A stretch of 64,000 bases of DNA from Schlesneria sphaerica (lineage in GTDB: Bacteria > Planctomycetota > Planctomycetia > Planctomycetales > Planctomycetaceae): NCBI RefSeq assembly GCF_044336245.1, contig NZ_CP172346.1, positions 4,464,001 through 4,528,000 on the forward strand, in the 5' to 3' direction. The notes under the pieces are model-generated. The model had not been told where the DNA came from and did not search any database. It saw nothing but the letters and a program-made list of their open reading frames with translations. Of the stretch, positions 1-8,999 are shown in pieces. Within the stretch, counting starts at the first letter, position 1; every line of letters begins with the position of its first letter. Position numbers and translations under genes: made by a program.

Positions 1-1229
1 AAGTGTCCAGTCAGCGAAGCCTGAATAGCCATCTCGGCCGTCTCGGTATCGCGAATTTCCCCCACCAGAATGACGTTAGGGGCCTGTCGCAGCATGGCAC
101 GAATAATTCGCGAAAAATCCAGTCCGATATCATGCTTGACCTCGACCTGGTTGATGCCCGGGAGGTAGTACTCCACGGGGTCTTCGGCCGTGATGATCTT
201 CCTGTCGGGGCGGTTCAGCTCTCCGAGGGCGCTATAAAGAGTAGTGGTCTTGCCGCTGCCGGTGGGGCCGGTTACGAGGAAGATTCCGTTGGGGCGGCGG
301 ATGATATTCTGAAAGCGGCGGTAGTTATCTTCGCTGAACCCCAGGCTGCGAATGCCGACCTTGATGTTATCGCGGTCGAGAATACGCATGACGATTGCCT
401 GTCCATGGTTGGTTGGCAGGATACTCACGCGGAGGTCGAAGTCTTTTCCGCCGGCACGGGTCTTGATTCGGCCGTCCTGAGGGCGGCGTTTTTCCGCAAT
501 ATCCATGCGGGCCATGATCTTAAAGCGAGATGTGAGCGCTGCGAGGAGTCGGCGGGGAGGGCTGTCGCGTTCCACGAGCACCCCGTCGATCCGGTACCGG
601 ACGCGAATTCGGTCCTCGAATGGCTCAATGTGAATATCGCTCGCCCGCATGTTCACCGCTTCAGAGATGATCAGGTTACACAGGCGGACGACTGGTGCGT
701 TCTCTTCTTCCTTATCTTGTTTCGACTGCGGACTTTCGGTCTCTGTAAAGTCGATGGCGGTTTCGGTGAATTCCGTCAGCATGGAGTCGACGGACTCCGT
801 TTCTGATCCGCCGTAGTAGCGGTTGATCGCGTTCTGGATAGACTCGCGGGGGGCGCCGACGGGTTCGATGTCGCGGTTTACCATGAACCGAATCTTATCG
901 ATGACATCCAAGTCGTTGGCGTTCATCATTGCGACTCGGAGGCGTTCGTCATCAAGTCCCAATGGGATTACAATATTCTCGCGGGCGACTGACTCAGGGA
1001 TCAACGCGATTACACTCGCGGGGATCTCCATTGCGTCAAGGTTGACGTATTCGTGTCCGTACTGGGCCGCCTGGAGCTGGCCCATTTCGCCGCTACTGAC
1101 GTAGCCTAGCCGGACGAGCGCATCAGCAACCGAAGTTCCGATGCTGTTTGCCATGTCCTCGGCTTCGCCGAGTTGGTCCCCGCTGATGACACCATCTTCG
1201 ACGAGTTTATTCAAATAATCTTCAGACAT
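1..1229 (-). CDS. GspE/PilB family type II secretion / type IV pilus assembly ATPase, 3' end outside window
   Basis: Hexameric AAA-like ATPase that powers pseudopilus or pilus assembly at the cytoplasmic face of the inner membrane. Read on the minus strand from ATG at 1229, about 409 codons are open to the left edge. The N-terminal third (about residues 1-150) looks like the GspE N-terminal domain. The catalytic core shows Walker A GPTGSGKTT near residue 320 (bases 247-270), a TAEDPVEY Asp box near 350 and the Walker B stretch ILVGEIRDTETAEMA near 385. The visible part ends in SLTGH, just before where the family normally has its conserved His box, so the C-terminal portion lies outside the window. 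GspE versus PilB cannot be settled because the zinc-binding CxxC segment would be off the edge. Plus-strand open frames here are antisense shadows. Confidence 0.93.
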   Translation of the reverse strand, partial: MSEDYLNKLVEDGVISGDQLGEAEDMANSIGTSVADALVRLGYVSSGEMGQLQAAQYGHEYVNLDAMEIPASVIALIPESVARENIVIPLGLDDERLRVAMMNANDLDVIDKIRFMVNRDIEPVGAPRESIQNAINRYYGGSETESVDSMLTEFTETAIDFTETESPQSKQDKEEENAPVVRLCNLIISEAVNMRASDIHIEPFEDRIRVRYRIDGVLVERDSPPRRLLAALTSRFKIMARMDIAEKRRPQDGRIKTRAGGKDFDLRVSILPTNHGQAIVMRILDRDNIKVGIRSLGFSEDNYRRFQNIIRRPNGIFLVTGPTGSGKTTTLYSALGELNRPDRKIITAEDPVEYYLPGINQVEVKHDIGLDFSRIIRAMLRQAPNVILVGEIRDTETAEMAIQASLTGH

Positions 1230-1373
1230 GGAAACGTCTCACAATTGCTGAATGGCTTGGTCAGGTTCGATCGAAGCTTGGGTAAGCGAGAATTGAAGTG
1301 TCATTGTTATCGTGCGGTTTCGCCGTCGTCAATCGTCATTTAATGCAAGTTCTCGGGGCTTTAGGCTTTGCGG

Positions 1374-2654
1374 TTAGCGAAGCGACTTTGCTGCTTCGTC
1401 GGCGATAATGCGAATTCCTTCCCGCACGACTTCGGCAGGCTGCGAGAAGTTAAGTCTGAGACATTGCTCACGTTGCGCCCAATCGTCTTCCAGCCCGAAG
1501 TAGAAATATTCCCCGGGGACGACTAGTACGTTGCGAGCTTTCAGGCGGGAGTAGAGTTCTTTGGTGGAGCAATTGAGGTTGCGGAGCCAGAGCCAGTGAA
1601 AGAAGGCCCCCTCGCTGGTGTGGAGAGCCCAGTCAACACCCGTTCCCTCGAAGAACTCCCGAATCCACCCCTGCGCAAGTCGGCTTTTTTCGGAGTAGAA
1701 GGGGATGAGGTGCTGCGGACCCAGGTTCAGGATTTCTCCTGACTCAATCAGCGGAAGCACCAGTTGTTGTCCAATATTGCCGTTCGCCAGGCCGGCGATG
1801 GCGGTCATCGCGGCGACGGCTTTGGTGATTCGTTCCGGGCCAATTACGATGGCGGTTCTCGTTCCGGGCAGTCCCAGCTTGGAAAGACTCAGCGTCAGGA
1901 TGACATGCGGGGCCCAGAACGGACTTGCGTCGGCAAAGATGACTCCCGGGAACGGAGTTCCGTATGCATTGTCGATAATGAACGGAATTCCTTGGCGAGC
2001 CGCCAGATCGGACAAACGCCGGATTTCCTCGTCGGTCAGCACGTTTCCGGTGGGGTTTGTCGGACGCGAAACAGCGATTGCGGCGATGTCCTGTTCCGCC
2101 AGTCGCTTTTCGACCGCGGCGAAGTCGATGCGATATTTGAAGATCCGGGATTCAGGTCCGTCGGGCCAGCTGATTTCGGGTTTACAGGCGACGAAGAGTG
2201 ATTCATCGATCCCTTGATCCGCGTACCCTATATATTCCGGTGTCAGCGGGAGCAGGATTTTACGGTGTTTGTTGTTCTCGAACCGGCCCGCCAGCAGATT
2301 GAAGAGGAAGAAGAAGGCACTTTGGCCGCCATTGGTCACGGCGAGATTTTCGGGGCCGATCTCCCAGCCGAACTGCTGTCGCAGGAGCTTCGTCATCGCC
2401 CGGAGGAAAATGGGGTTACCCTGGGGAGGATCATAGTTTCCCAGCATTCGGTCGAACGCGGGTTCTTCATTGACCAGATCTTGCATCCGGTCCCTCCAGA
2501 TTTTTTGAATCGAGGGAACGGCGGCAGGGTTTCCTCCCCCGAGCATGAGCATGTCGGGATGTTCGGTCATTGCCCGACCGAGGTCATCCATGAGTTCTAG
2601 GATGCCGCTACGGGCTGTCAGTTTTTTCCCAGCCACAGAGAACTCAATGCTCAT
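1374..2654 (-). CDS. avtA: Valine-pyruvate aminotransferase
   Basis: PLP-dependent fold-type I aminotransferase, 426 residues, close to the length of E. coli AvtA and recognisably collinear with it: HSGI-like start (RSGILELMDDL, 16-26), MLGGGNPA (37-44), NYDPPQGN (73-80), TNGGQSAFF (107-115), LTPEYIGYAD (137-146), VSRPTNPTGNV (195-205), IIDNAYGTPFPG (226-237) and the PLP lysine K259 in SLSKLGLPGTR. AvtA moves an amino group from alanine or 2-aminobutyrate to 2-ketoisovalerate, giving valine, in the cytosol. ATG at 2654 is the natural start. It stands alone, divergent from the glycosyltransferase at 3074 and 145 bases downstream of the secretion ATPase start in the same orientation. I am confident of the family; substrate range is inferred from the family. 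Confidence 0.92.
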   Translation of the reverse strand: MSIEFSVAGKKLTARSGILELMDDLGRAMTEHPDMLMLGGGNPAAVPSIQKIWRDRMQDLVNEEPAFDRMLGNYDPPQGNPIFLRAMTKLLRQQFGWEIGPENLAVTNGGQSAFFFLFNLLAGRFENNKHRKILLPLTPEYIGYADQGIDESLFVACKPEISWPDGPESRIFKYRIDFAAVEKRLAEQDIAAIAVSRPTNPTGNVLTDEEIRRLSDLAARQGIPFIIDNAYGTPFPGVIFADASPFWAPHVILTLSLSKLGLPGTRTAIVIGPERITKAVAAMTAIAGLANGNIGQQLVLPLIESGEILNLGPQHLIPFYSEKSRLAQGWIREFFEGTGVDWALHTSEGAFFHWLWLRNLNCSTKELYSRLKARNVLVVPGEYFYFGLEDDWAQREQCLRLNFSQPAEVVREGIRIIADEAAKSLR

Positions 2655-3073
2655 TGTTTTCTCACTCGTACGGGGTTGCCCCTGGTGGTTCAGAATGTCC
2701 GACTCTGGTGAGCTAATCCCGGATTTCTATTTTGTCAGTGGTTGCGTGTCCGGTGTTCCCGGGTGCGCAAGTCGAAACGATGTTCTATTGTATCCATCCT
2801 CCAGGCAGTAGGGGTTGGGTTGATTGTGTACACCTGCTCCGTGGGAACGATTGTGGCGTAAGAGAAGCGGCTTCGATCGCGTCAATCAGCCTAGGGTTTG
2901 GGTTTCGGGCTCGTTTCAGAAGATCATCTCGACTTGAACGCGGACGCGTTAACAGAAAAAAAGGCAAGTCCCTCAAATAGTGTGTTGTGGTGAGATTCGT
3001 TACACCCGACAGTGGTGCCTGACTGAAGATTTCCGTCCCGTCGCCCTGAAGAGACCCCACCTTGGTTGATCCG

Positions 3074-4633
3074 ATGCCGAAACCTGCTGAGAGTCGATGG
3101 GGCATTCTTCTTCTCGCTGTTGCCGTTCTCAGTGCCATTGCGCTGATGATTCCGTTTCTCAGTGCTGGTCCGCTTACTCTTGACGAGCACTGCTCTTATT
3201 GGCTGATCGAATCCGATGTCCCTTCGACGATTCTCGAACGGAGTCTCACAGAGGCAGCGATTCCGCCGTTGTCTGCCTGGTTTCAGTGGTGCCTCATTCA
3301 GATTGGGGGGCGAAATGAGCTGATGCTCCGTTTGGGCTCGGCAATCCCGTATGTGCTGGCGATTCCTGTCATGTTTCGCCTGGGTAAAGATCTGGGCGGA
3401 AGTATGGTAGGGGGGATCTCTTGCCTGATCCTGGCGTGGCATCCCGAGGCAATGGACGAGGTTCGAATTGGACGCTGTTACGGGCTGATGATCCTGCTTT
3501 CGGCCGTGAGTTTTCTCGTCACAGTCAGGTGGCTGAAATCTCCTTCCCGCTGGAGTTACGCGATCCTCTGGGGTCTGATTGGTGGTGCCCTGTTGTGGAC
3601 TCATTATCTCACGGCCCCGGTTTTGGCTGTTCAGCTTGTCGTTCTATTGGGCTTGTTTCGAATCGGCTCCACGGCAAGTCGCCCCCCGCTGATGCATCTG
3701 GCTGCGGGGGTTCTGATCGTCGTGGCGTTTGGCGTGCCTCTAGTTCCCTCGGTGATTCGGATGGCGGAGTGGAATTCTGCTTTCGGATTCGGGCAACAGC
3801 CGACACCCCTGTGGGAATTGTTTGGCCCGATCTGGGTTGTGGGCCTGGTTGTGGGGCTGGTCATGGCGAAGCTGGTCACGGGGCGGTCACTCTCAAAGCC
3901 GTACGAAGTTAACTCCCGCCACGCATTGGTTGTGCTGCTCGTGTGGGGGCTGGCTCCTCTAGTCATGATGGCCGTGGTCACGCATCTGGGGATGCCAGGT
4001 CTCAACAATCCTCGTTACCGAGTGGCGTTCGCTGTTCCCGGGGCGTGTTGTCTGGCGTTGTTGCTCGTCCGATATCATTCGCCGGTCGGCGCGGCCGTCG
4101 GCGCTGTTGCACTTTTAGTTGCCGCATGGAGTCTGGAAACACATCGCGTCTGGCAGCCAGGTCGCGTATCGGGGGTTGAGCGATTTCACTGGCGTGAGAT
4201 CGCTCTCACCATCGAACGCGATGCGCAGCCCGGTGAACCGGTATTCGTTCAAAGCGGATTGATGGAGGGGTTTCTTGTTCCCCAGTTTTTCAATGATCCT
4301 CTCTTCATGGACTATGTGGCCTGTCGTGTGAGTAAGTTCTACCTGCCGTCGTTCCACCCCCGATACGCATTACCCTTCCTGTGGAACGGCGGAGCTCCGT
4401 TAATCGATTACTATCGGACGCTGATTCGGCAGCACGGCGATCAGTCGCGGGCAGTCTGGGTCGCCTGTGCGACGGATACGGATTTATGCCGGAATTCCCT
4501 GCCCGCGATGCATCTCCTGTTAAGTGAGGCGGGTTATCAGCTGGTTGACCGTCAGACGCATTCCACTGCCGAACTGGTCCGGTATGAGCTTCGTGAGGGT
4601 CGGAAAGTGCTACCGTCGGACGCCACTCGCTAA
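3074..4633 (+). CDS. GT-C fold glycosyltransferase, family 39 / ArnT-like integral membrane protein
   Basis: Polytopic membrane protein of about 519 residues. The first membrane segment (LLLAVAVLSAIALMIPFL) is followed by LTLDEHCSYW, the acidic DE motif in the first periplasmic loop that is typical of dolichyl-phosphate-mannose/ArnT type (GT39/PMT_2) enzymes, and later by RLGSAIPYVLAIPVMFRLGKDLGG, the usual second loop and helix. About ten hydrophobic segments follow up to roughly residue 345, then a soluble C-terminal part of about 170 residues. The family moves sugars from lipid carriers to lipid or protein acceptors on the outside of the inner membrane; the acceptor here is unknown. I use ATG 3074; a TTG twelve bases upstream (3062) is the longer option. 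Convergent with the vWA gene, only 16 bases apart. Confidence 0.8.
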   Translation: MPKPAESRWGILLLAVAVLSAIALMIPFLSAGPLTLDEHCSYWLIESDVPSTILERSLTEAAIPPLSAWFQWCLIQIGGRNELMLRLGSAIPYVLAIPVMFRLGKDLGGSMVGGISCLILAWHPEAMDEVRIGRCYGLMILLSAVSFLVTVRWLKSPSRWSYAILWGLIGGALLWTHYLTAPVLAVQLVVLLGLFRIGSTASRPPLMHLAAGVLIVVAFGVPLVPSVIRMAEWNSAFGFGQQPTPLWELFGPIWVVGLVVGLVMAKLVTGRSLSKPYEVNSRHALVVLLVWGLAPLVMMAVVTHLGMPGLNNPRYRVAFAVPGACCLALLLVRYHSPVGAAVGAVALLVAAWSLETHRVWQPGRVSGVERFHWREIALTIERDAQPGEPVFVQSGLMEGFLVPQFFNDPLFMDYVACRVSKFYLPSFHPRYALPFLWNGGAPLIDYYRTLIRQHGDQSRAVWVACATDTDLCRNSLPAMHLLLSEAGYQLVDRQTHSTAELVRYELREGRKVLPSDATR

Positions 4634-4649
4634 TCGCGTCCCTGGTTCA

Positions 4650-6917
4650 TCAAACGAGTCCGGCTTTCTTTCGCAGGAACCATTCGCAGCTCATCAGTCC
4701 CACGAAGGTCAGCAGCAGCCACCAGTTATCCCACAGGGTGGTAATCTGAATTCGGGTCAGAGCGTCATACTTCGTTTGCTTCAGTCGCTCGATGAGGCTT
4801 CCGAGCTCTTCTGGCTTGAGAGACGTCCCGCCCGTGACAGAGGCAAGTTCCTTCAAAAAGTCATGGTCGGCGCTTGGATAGTCAAGTTCGAGATCGCGTG
4901 CATCCACAATGAAGCGGGTGTAGGCCATCTCGGGGATTGAGTCCCCCGATCGGCGGGCAGAGACGCGGACCCAGTAATCACCCGGTTCCGACGTGGCCGA
5001 GAATTCAGCGGAATGCTCATCGTTTAATTGTCTGGGACTGGGCCTTTCGATCTGGCCGTCGGGTTTGGTCACTTCAATTTCGAAGCCAGTCTCTTTCGCG
5101 GGCCGTCCATCTGCGGTTCGTGCACCAAACAGGATGGACGCGATTGATCCTGGTGCAAAATTGCGGGGATCGACATTCACCCATACGGGCTGGTCGGTGT
5201 CGGCTTCTTTTTTTGCCAGCCACAGAATCATCTGCCGCCAGAACCGTTGATGTAAGTCAGCTTTTCCGTCGAGACACCAGAGCCACGTCGAGTCTCCGCC
5301 GAAGGCCGCAACGCGGGCCTTTCCGACGTCGTTGACCAGCAGCAGCGGTTGTTTGTCCGCAGTCTCGGCCCAGATTCGGACGAGGTCATTCACGGGCCGA
5401 AGTCGCGTTGCCCCTTCCAGTGTCGGGAGGTTCGTCCAGAGCGATCGATTCTTGTCGCTGCTTCCCAGTTGCATCACAAACTCTTTTAATCCCCGTTCCG
5501 TCGGCACCAGTTTGACGTCGCCCATATACTGAGTATTCGGGTTAAGTTTCCCGATTGGGCGATAGTCGGCGGCATCCATCTTGACGGGCAGGAGGTCCGC
5601 GAGGGGGGTCAGCGCGTACCCGCCGGTGGCAAAATTCTGCAGCCCTCCGATCATCAGCAGCCCGGCTCCATCCTCGACTCGTGCGGCGAGTTTTTCGAGG
5701 ATTTCGTTGCCGAACCACTCTGCCCGCACATCACCGATCAGGTAAACATCGAACCGGCCGGGTTCGAACCAGGATCGATCCAGTTTCGTCTGGCTGGCAG
5801 ATCGTCCCGCTCGGACTTCCTGGAATTCCAACTGGATTTTGTCGGCTCCGTTGACCATGCGGATGCGTGACTGCTCGGGGCGCAACTGATCGAAGTACGC
5901 AACGTTCAGGCCTCCCTTTTTGACGGAGACAATGGTTTCCCGGCGATTGTTGCGAGTCAGCAGTTCGGTCTCGTCCGACTCCACCTGGATGGCGACTTTC
6001 AGTTCGCCTGCGGTTTGTGGCACGAACGAAAGGTCGACGGCCAGCGTTTCCGCATCCCCCTGAACCTCGAACTCCTTGACGGTCTGAGCCTGGTATGTTG
6101 CGGGGGCGGGTTTGAATTCGCCCGACTCATTCATCCGCTTTCCGGTGCGGTCTTCGAGCAGGACCCGAACTCGAATTTTTTTCCCTCGGGCGCCCATCGC
6201 CCGCACCTTGCAGGAAATGGGAACCAGTTTCTTTTCGAAGACGATGGGATCAATTCGCAGGTCTTCGACCGCCAGATCGAGTGACGCAGTCGAAAGTGAG
6301 GACGTTCCATAGACGACGGCATAGATCGGAACCTGGCTGTCCCCCAGCTTTCGGGCAGCGGTCAGCGGGTCAGCGTCGTATGGGGGAATTGCGCGTTGAG
6401 CACCATCGGTCAGTAGCAGAAGGCCCAGCGAACGGTGATCGCGTGTCTCCCGAATTACATCCTCCAGGACAGCCCCGAACGCCGTCTGATCACCTGTTCC
6501 TTCTGTGGCAGCGGGATTGTGGGGGGCGAGTCCTCGATCAAAATCGAACTGGCGAACCGTGACCTGGTTTCCGAGTTCTTTCCATTTCGCCTCGTACCGG
6601 GACAAGTCAGCGCGGACCGCGCTGAAGCGGGATGTCCCCCCGGGCATGTCTGAGGTGTTCATGCTGCGGCTGGTGTCAGCAAGAATGAGCAACTGAACGG
6701 GGTTGTCGTCGGTGTCAGAAGTCTGGATCGCTGGCCTGAAAATGGCAAACGTCAGGACGAGGACCGCGAGCATTCGCAGCGTCAACAGCAGTTGAGCCTG
6801 CCGGCGCGGAAGTCGTTTCAGCTGCGCCTGGTAAGTCACGTAGACGAGTACAACCAGTCCCAGGCTGGTGAGTATCACCAGTGGCCAGGACCAGATGGGC
6901 TCGAAGAAAACTTGCAT
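4650..6917 (-). CDS. Large vWA-domain membrane protein with glutamine-amidotransferase-like fold
   Basis: About 755 residues. I start at ATG 6917, giving MQVFFEPIW directly before the first membrane helix; the frame is open a further 51 bases upstream but that extension is not hydrophobic and has no better start. Two N-terminal membrane helices (about 10-30 and 45-62) are followed by a vWA domain with MIDAS motif DTSRS at 81-85 and an LLLLTDGAQ strand further on. The middle part (DVYLIGDVRAEWFG to GLLMIGGLQNF) is the class I amidotransferase-like fold that these proteins usually carry without the catalytic Cys. A last hydrophobic helix precedes the end (WLLLTFVGLMSCEWFLRKK). This is a common planctomycete protein type of unknown function, likely facing the periplasm. 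It is divergent from the RRM gene. Confidence 0.82.
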   Translation of the reverse strand: MQVFFEPIWSWPLVILTSLGLVVLVYVTYQAQLKRLPRRQAQLLLTLRMLAVLVLTFAIFRPAIQTSDTDDNPVQLLILADTSRSMNTSDMPGGTSRFSAVRADLSRYEAKWKELGNQVTVRQFDFDRGLAPHNPAATEGTGDQTAFGAVLEDVIRETRDHRSLGLLLLTDGAQRAIPPYDADPLTAARKLGDSQVPIYAVVYGTSSLSTASLDLAVEDLRIDPIVFEKKLVPISCKVRAMGARGKKIRVRVLLEDRTGKRMNESGEFKPAPATYQAQTVKEFEVQGDAETLAVDLSFVPQTAGELKVAIQVESDETELLTRNNRRETIVSVKKGGLNVAYFDQLRPEQSRIRMVNGADKIQLEFQEVRAGRSASQTKLDRSWFEPGRFDVYLIGDVRAEWFGNEILEKLAARVEDGAGLLMIGGLQNFATGGYALTPLADLLPVKMDAADYRPIGKLNPNTQYMGDVKLVPTERGLKEFVMQLGSSDKNRSLWTNLPTLEGATRLRPVNDLVRIWAETADKQPLLLVNDVGKARVAAFGGDSTWLWCLDGKADLHQRFWRQMILWLAKKEADTDQPVWVNVDPRNFAPGSIASILFGARTADGRPAKETGFEIEVTKPDGQIERPSPRQLNDEHSAEFSATSEPGDYWVRVSARRSGDSIPEMAYTRFIVDARDLELDYPSADHDFLKELASVTGGTSLKPEELGSLIERLKQTKYDALTRIQITTLWDNWWLLLTFVGLMSCEWFLRKKAGLV

Positions 6918-7197
6918 AGGTTTCAACAGGTTCGGTGTCCGCAGTGTGAACGCAAATGGCTTGTGCAATCATCTTACGCGAGCGTCACAGAATCTATCCG
7001 AATGGCGTCATTACTTCGATTCCAGAGACATTTCCTGCTGAGCCCCGTCACGAGTGTCAAGATCAGAGTCCCAATTTAATGCAGACTCCAAAGGCAATAA
7101 TCATACGAAATGCAATAATCGCAGGCTGGTCGAATTGTGGTTCTGGAGACACCAGCGTATGATCTGCGCTTGGTTGCGGCGCAGTTGCGGCAACTTT

Positions 7198-7238
7198 CCC
7201 GCCGCTGCGGTGGCGGGTGGCTGCATCGAGTGATGCAG
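7198..7238 (+). promoter_or_regulatory. Two back-to-back hairpins in the leader of the RRM gene
   Basis: Hairpin 1: 7198-7205 pairs with 7210-7217 (8 bp, GC-rich, one G-U pair, loop TGCG). Hairpin 2: 7221-7227 (CTGCATC) pairs perfectly with 7232-7238 (GATGCAG), loop GAGT. They are three bases apart and end 16 bases before a perfect AGGAGG at 7255-7260, which is 7 bases from the ATG. Such a leader could control translation or stability of the RNA-binding protein mRNA, possibly by autoregulation or temperature; that is inference. Confidence 0.55.
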
Positions 7239-7267
7239 TGCTAGAGGTTTTTTCAGGAGGCCCCTTC

Positions 7268-7582
7268 ATGGGCAAGAAACTGTACGTCGGCAATTTGTCC
7301 TACGGAGTTACCGACAGCCAGTTGGAACAGCTGTTCTCGGCACACGGTGCCGTGCAGTCTGCACAAGTGATCATGGATCGCGATACAGGTCGATCCAAGG
7401 GATTCGGATTCGTTGAGATGAGCAACTCGTCCGAAGCAGAAGCCGCAATTGGCGCGCTGAATGGCGTCGAAAAAGACGGCCGAGCAATGACCGTTAATGA
7501 AGCTCGACCCAAAGCAGAAGGTGGTGGTGGTGGCCGCGGTCGTAGTGATTACGGCGGCGGCGGTGGTGGTCGACGCTACTAA
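7268..7582 (+). CDS. Small RRM-domain RNA-binding protein with glycine-rich tail
   Basis: A 104-residue single RNA recognition motif protein of the kind found in cyanobacteria and planctomycetes. RNP2 is LYVGNL (residues 5-10) and RNP1 is KGFGFVEM (44-51); both carry the aromatic residues expected to stack on RNA bases. A tail from about residue 84 is rich in Gly, Arg and Tyr (GGGGGRGR, YGGGGGGRRY), similar to the tails of cyanobacterial Rbp proteins. The start at ATG 7268 is fixed by AGGAGG at 7255-7260; the frame is open 51 bases further upstream but through the leader hairpins. In cyanobacteria related proteins respond to cold and act on mRNA; here that role is inferred. It is followed by an intrinsic terminator, so it is a single-gene unit. 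Confidence 0.93.
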   Translation: MGKKLYVGNLSYGVTDSQLEQLFSAHGAVQSAQVIMDRDTGRSKGFGFVEMSNSSEAEAAIGALNGVEKDGRAMTVNEARPKAEGGGGGRGRSDYGGGGGGRRY

Positions 7583-7607
7583 TAAATAGCAGTCCGCATG
7601 CAGTATG

Positions 7608-7640
7608 AGAGCCCGGTTTCCAACGAAGCCGGGCTCTTTT
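7608..7640 (+). terminator. Intrinsic terminator of the RRM gene
   Basis: AGAGCCCGG at 7608-7616 pairs perfectly with CCGGGCTCT at 7629-7637, with three more inner pairs (one a wobble) leaving a six-base loop, and the transcript runs into TTTT. It lies 26 bases after the stop codon. Confidence 0.9.
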
Positions 7641-7697
7641 CGCAATACGCCGTCCGACAGGCGGCATCCGTAAATTGTTTCTGTTTCATTTGAGAGT

Positions 7698-8918
7698 ATG
7701 GGTTTTTCTATGTCGAAAGGTAATGTGCTTGTCGGCCAGTCTGGTGGACCGACATCCGTAATCAATTCATCACTCGCCGGAGTGGTGGATGCCGCTCTCC
7801 AGAACGGGATCGGTCGCGTCTTCGGGATGCGATATGGCATCGAAGGGGTCTTGGGAGACTACCTGATCGATCTGGGAAGTGAATCGCCAGAAGTCCGTTC
7901 CGGTCTCCGTTCCACCCCCGGAAGCGCACTGGGGTCGAGCCGTCTGAAACTGAAAGACGAGCATTTCCCCGAAGTTCTGAAGCAACTCAAAAAGTACGAT
8001 ATTCGCTACTACTTCATGATCGGTGGTAACGACACGATGGACACCATCCATCGCGTGACGAAGTACGCCAATGAGAATGGTCATGAGATGATCGGGGTCG
8101 GTGTTCCCAAGACGGTCGACAACGACCTGCACGGAACCGATCACACGCCGGGCTATCCCAGTGCCGCACGCTACGTTGCGCTCAGCGTCCAGCAGGCCGG
8201 TGTCCTCGCTCGCGACATGCAGAAGGTTGACCAGTTCGTTATCTTCCAGTCGATTGGCCGGAGTGCCGGTTGGCTGCCTGCCGCCTCAGCCTACGCCCGT
8301 AGTGCAGCCGATCTGCCTCCGCACCTGCTGCTGCTGCCTGAACGGTCGTTCGATCGGGATAAGTTCCTCGCCGCCGTCGCAGACGCGCACAAGAACTACG
8401 GGTTCGTCAGCATCGTCTGTGGTGAGGGGATCACCAACAAGGACGGTTCTCCCGTCAGCGTTTCGCAGACCAAAGACAAGTTCGGCAACGTCGAATTTGG
8501 TGCGATGGGGGGAACCAGTGCGGCCATGATGCTGCATCGGATGATCGCGGACGAGTTCGGGTGGCGAGGTGAATTCCAGGTTACGGAATCGCTGCCGATG
8601 TGTGCCGCCGACCGTGGTGTCCAGCTCGACTTCGACGAAGCGTATGCCTGTGGTCAACAGGCCGTCAAACTGGCAACGCACGGGACGGGCGGAGTCATGG
8701 TGACGATGCAGCGTCGTAACCAGCCCGGCGAAAAGTACGAAATCGACTTCGGCACGATTTCGCTGAGCGAAGTTGCGAATCATGAGCGACCCATGCCCGA
8801 TGAATACATTACGGCTGACGGCTTCGGCGTCACGGACGCGTTCATCGACTATGTGAAGCCACTGATTGGTGAACTGCCCACCTACGTGCGACTTGCCGCC
8901 AAGCGGGCCCAGGCTTGA
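7698..8918 (+). CDS. 6-phosphofructokinase, PPi-dependent type
   Basis: PFK-A superfamily protein of 402-406 residues. Numbering from ATG 7710: nucleotide/PPi loop VGQSGGPTSV (8-17), GGND at 105-108 and PKTVDND at 133-139. In ATP-PFKs the equivalent motifs are GGDGS and PGTIDND; the Asp after GG(N/D) and the Lys in PKT are the accepted markers of use of pyrophosphate. The reaction is the reversible phosphorylation of fructose 6-phosphate to the 1,6-bisphosphate in glycolysis/gluconeogenesis. MGGTSAAMMLHR and the ESLPMCAADR-like segment are also usual for the long PPi clade. Two in-frame ATGs (7698 and 7710) are possible; the second gives the family-typical MSKGNVLVGQ. Monocistronic, between two terminators. 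Confidence 0.9.
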   Translation: MGFSMSKGNVLVGQSGGPTSVINSSLAGVVDAALQNGIGRVFGMRYGIEGVLGDYLIDLGSESPEVRSGLRSTPGSALGSSRLKLKDEHFPEVLKQLKKYDIRYYFMIGGNDTMDTIHRVTKYANENGHEMIGVGVPKTVDNDLHGTDHTPGYPSAARYVALSVQQAGVLARDMQKVDQFVIFQSIGRSAGWLPAASAYARSAADLPPHLLLLPERSFDRDKFLAAVADAHKNYGFVSIVCGEGITNKDGSPVSVSQTKDKFGNVEFGAMGGTSAAMMLHRMIADEFGWRGEFQVTESLPMCAADRGVQLDFDEAYACGQQAVKLATHGTGGVMVTMQRRNQPGEKYEIDFGTISLSEVANHERPMPDEYITADGFGVTDAFIDYVKPLIGELPTYVRLAAKRAQA

Positions 8919-8960
8919 TCGGTTCAGGGAGCTGGTTTCTCTGAAACCCTTGTCGTAAGG

Positions 8961-8994
8961 AAAATCCCCGGGAAGCACTCGTCCGGGGATTTTT
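8961..8994 (+). terminator. Intrinsic terminator of the phosphofructokinase gene
   Basis: AAAATCCCCGG (8961-8971) pairs perfectly over 11 bp with CCGGGGATTTT (8983-8993), 11-base loop, then a T tract. It lies 43 bases after the stop codon. The A-rich left arm means it could also work on the other strand. Confidence 0.92.
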
Positions 8995-8999
8995 CGTTG

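Noticed and set aside
3..1104. Two long plus-strand frames (267 and 93 codons)
   Set aside because: They are antisense to the secretion ATPase, whose motifs are clear on the minus strand.
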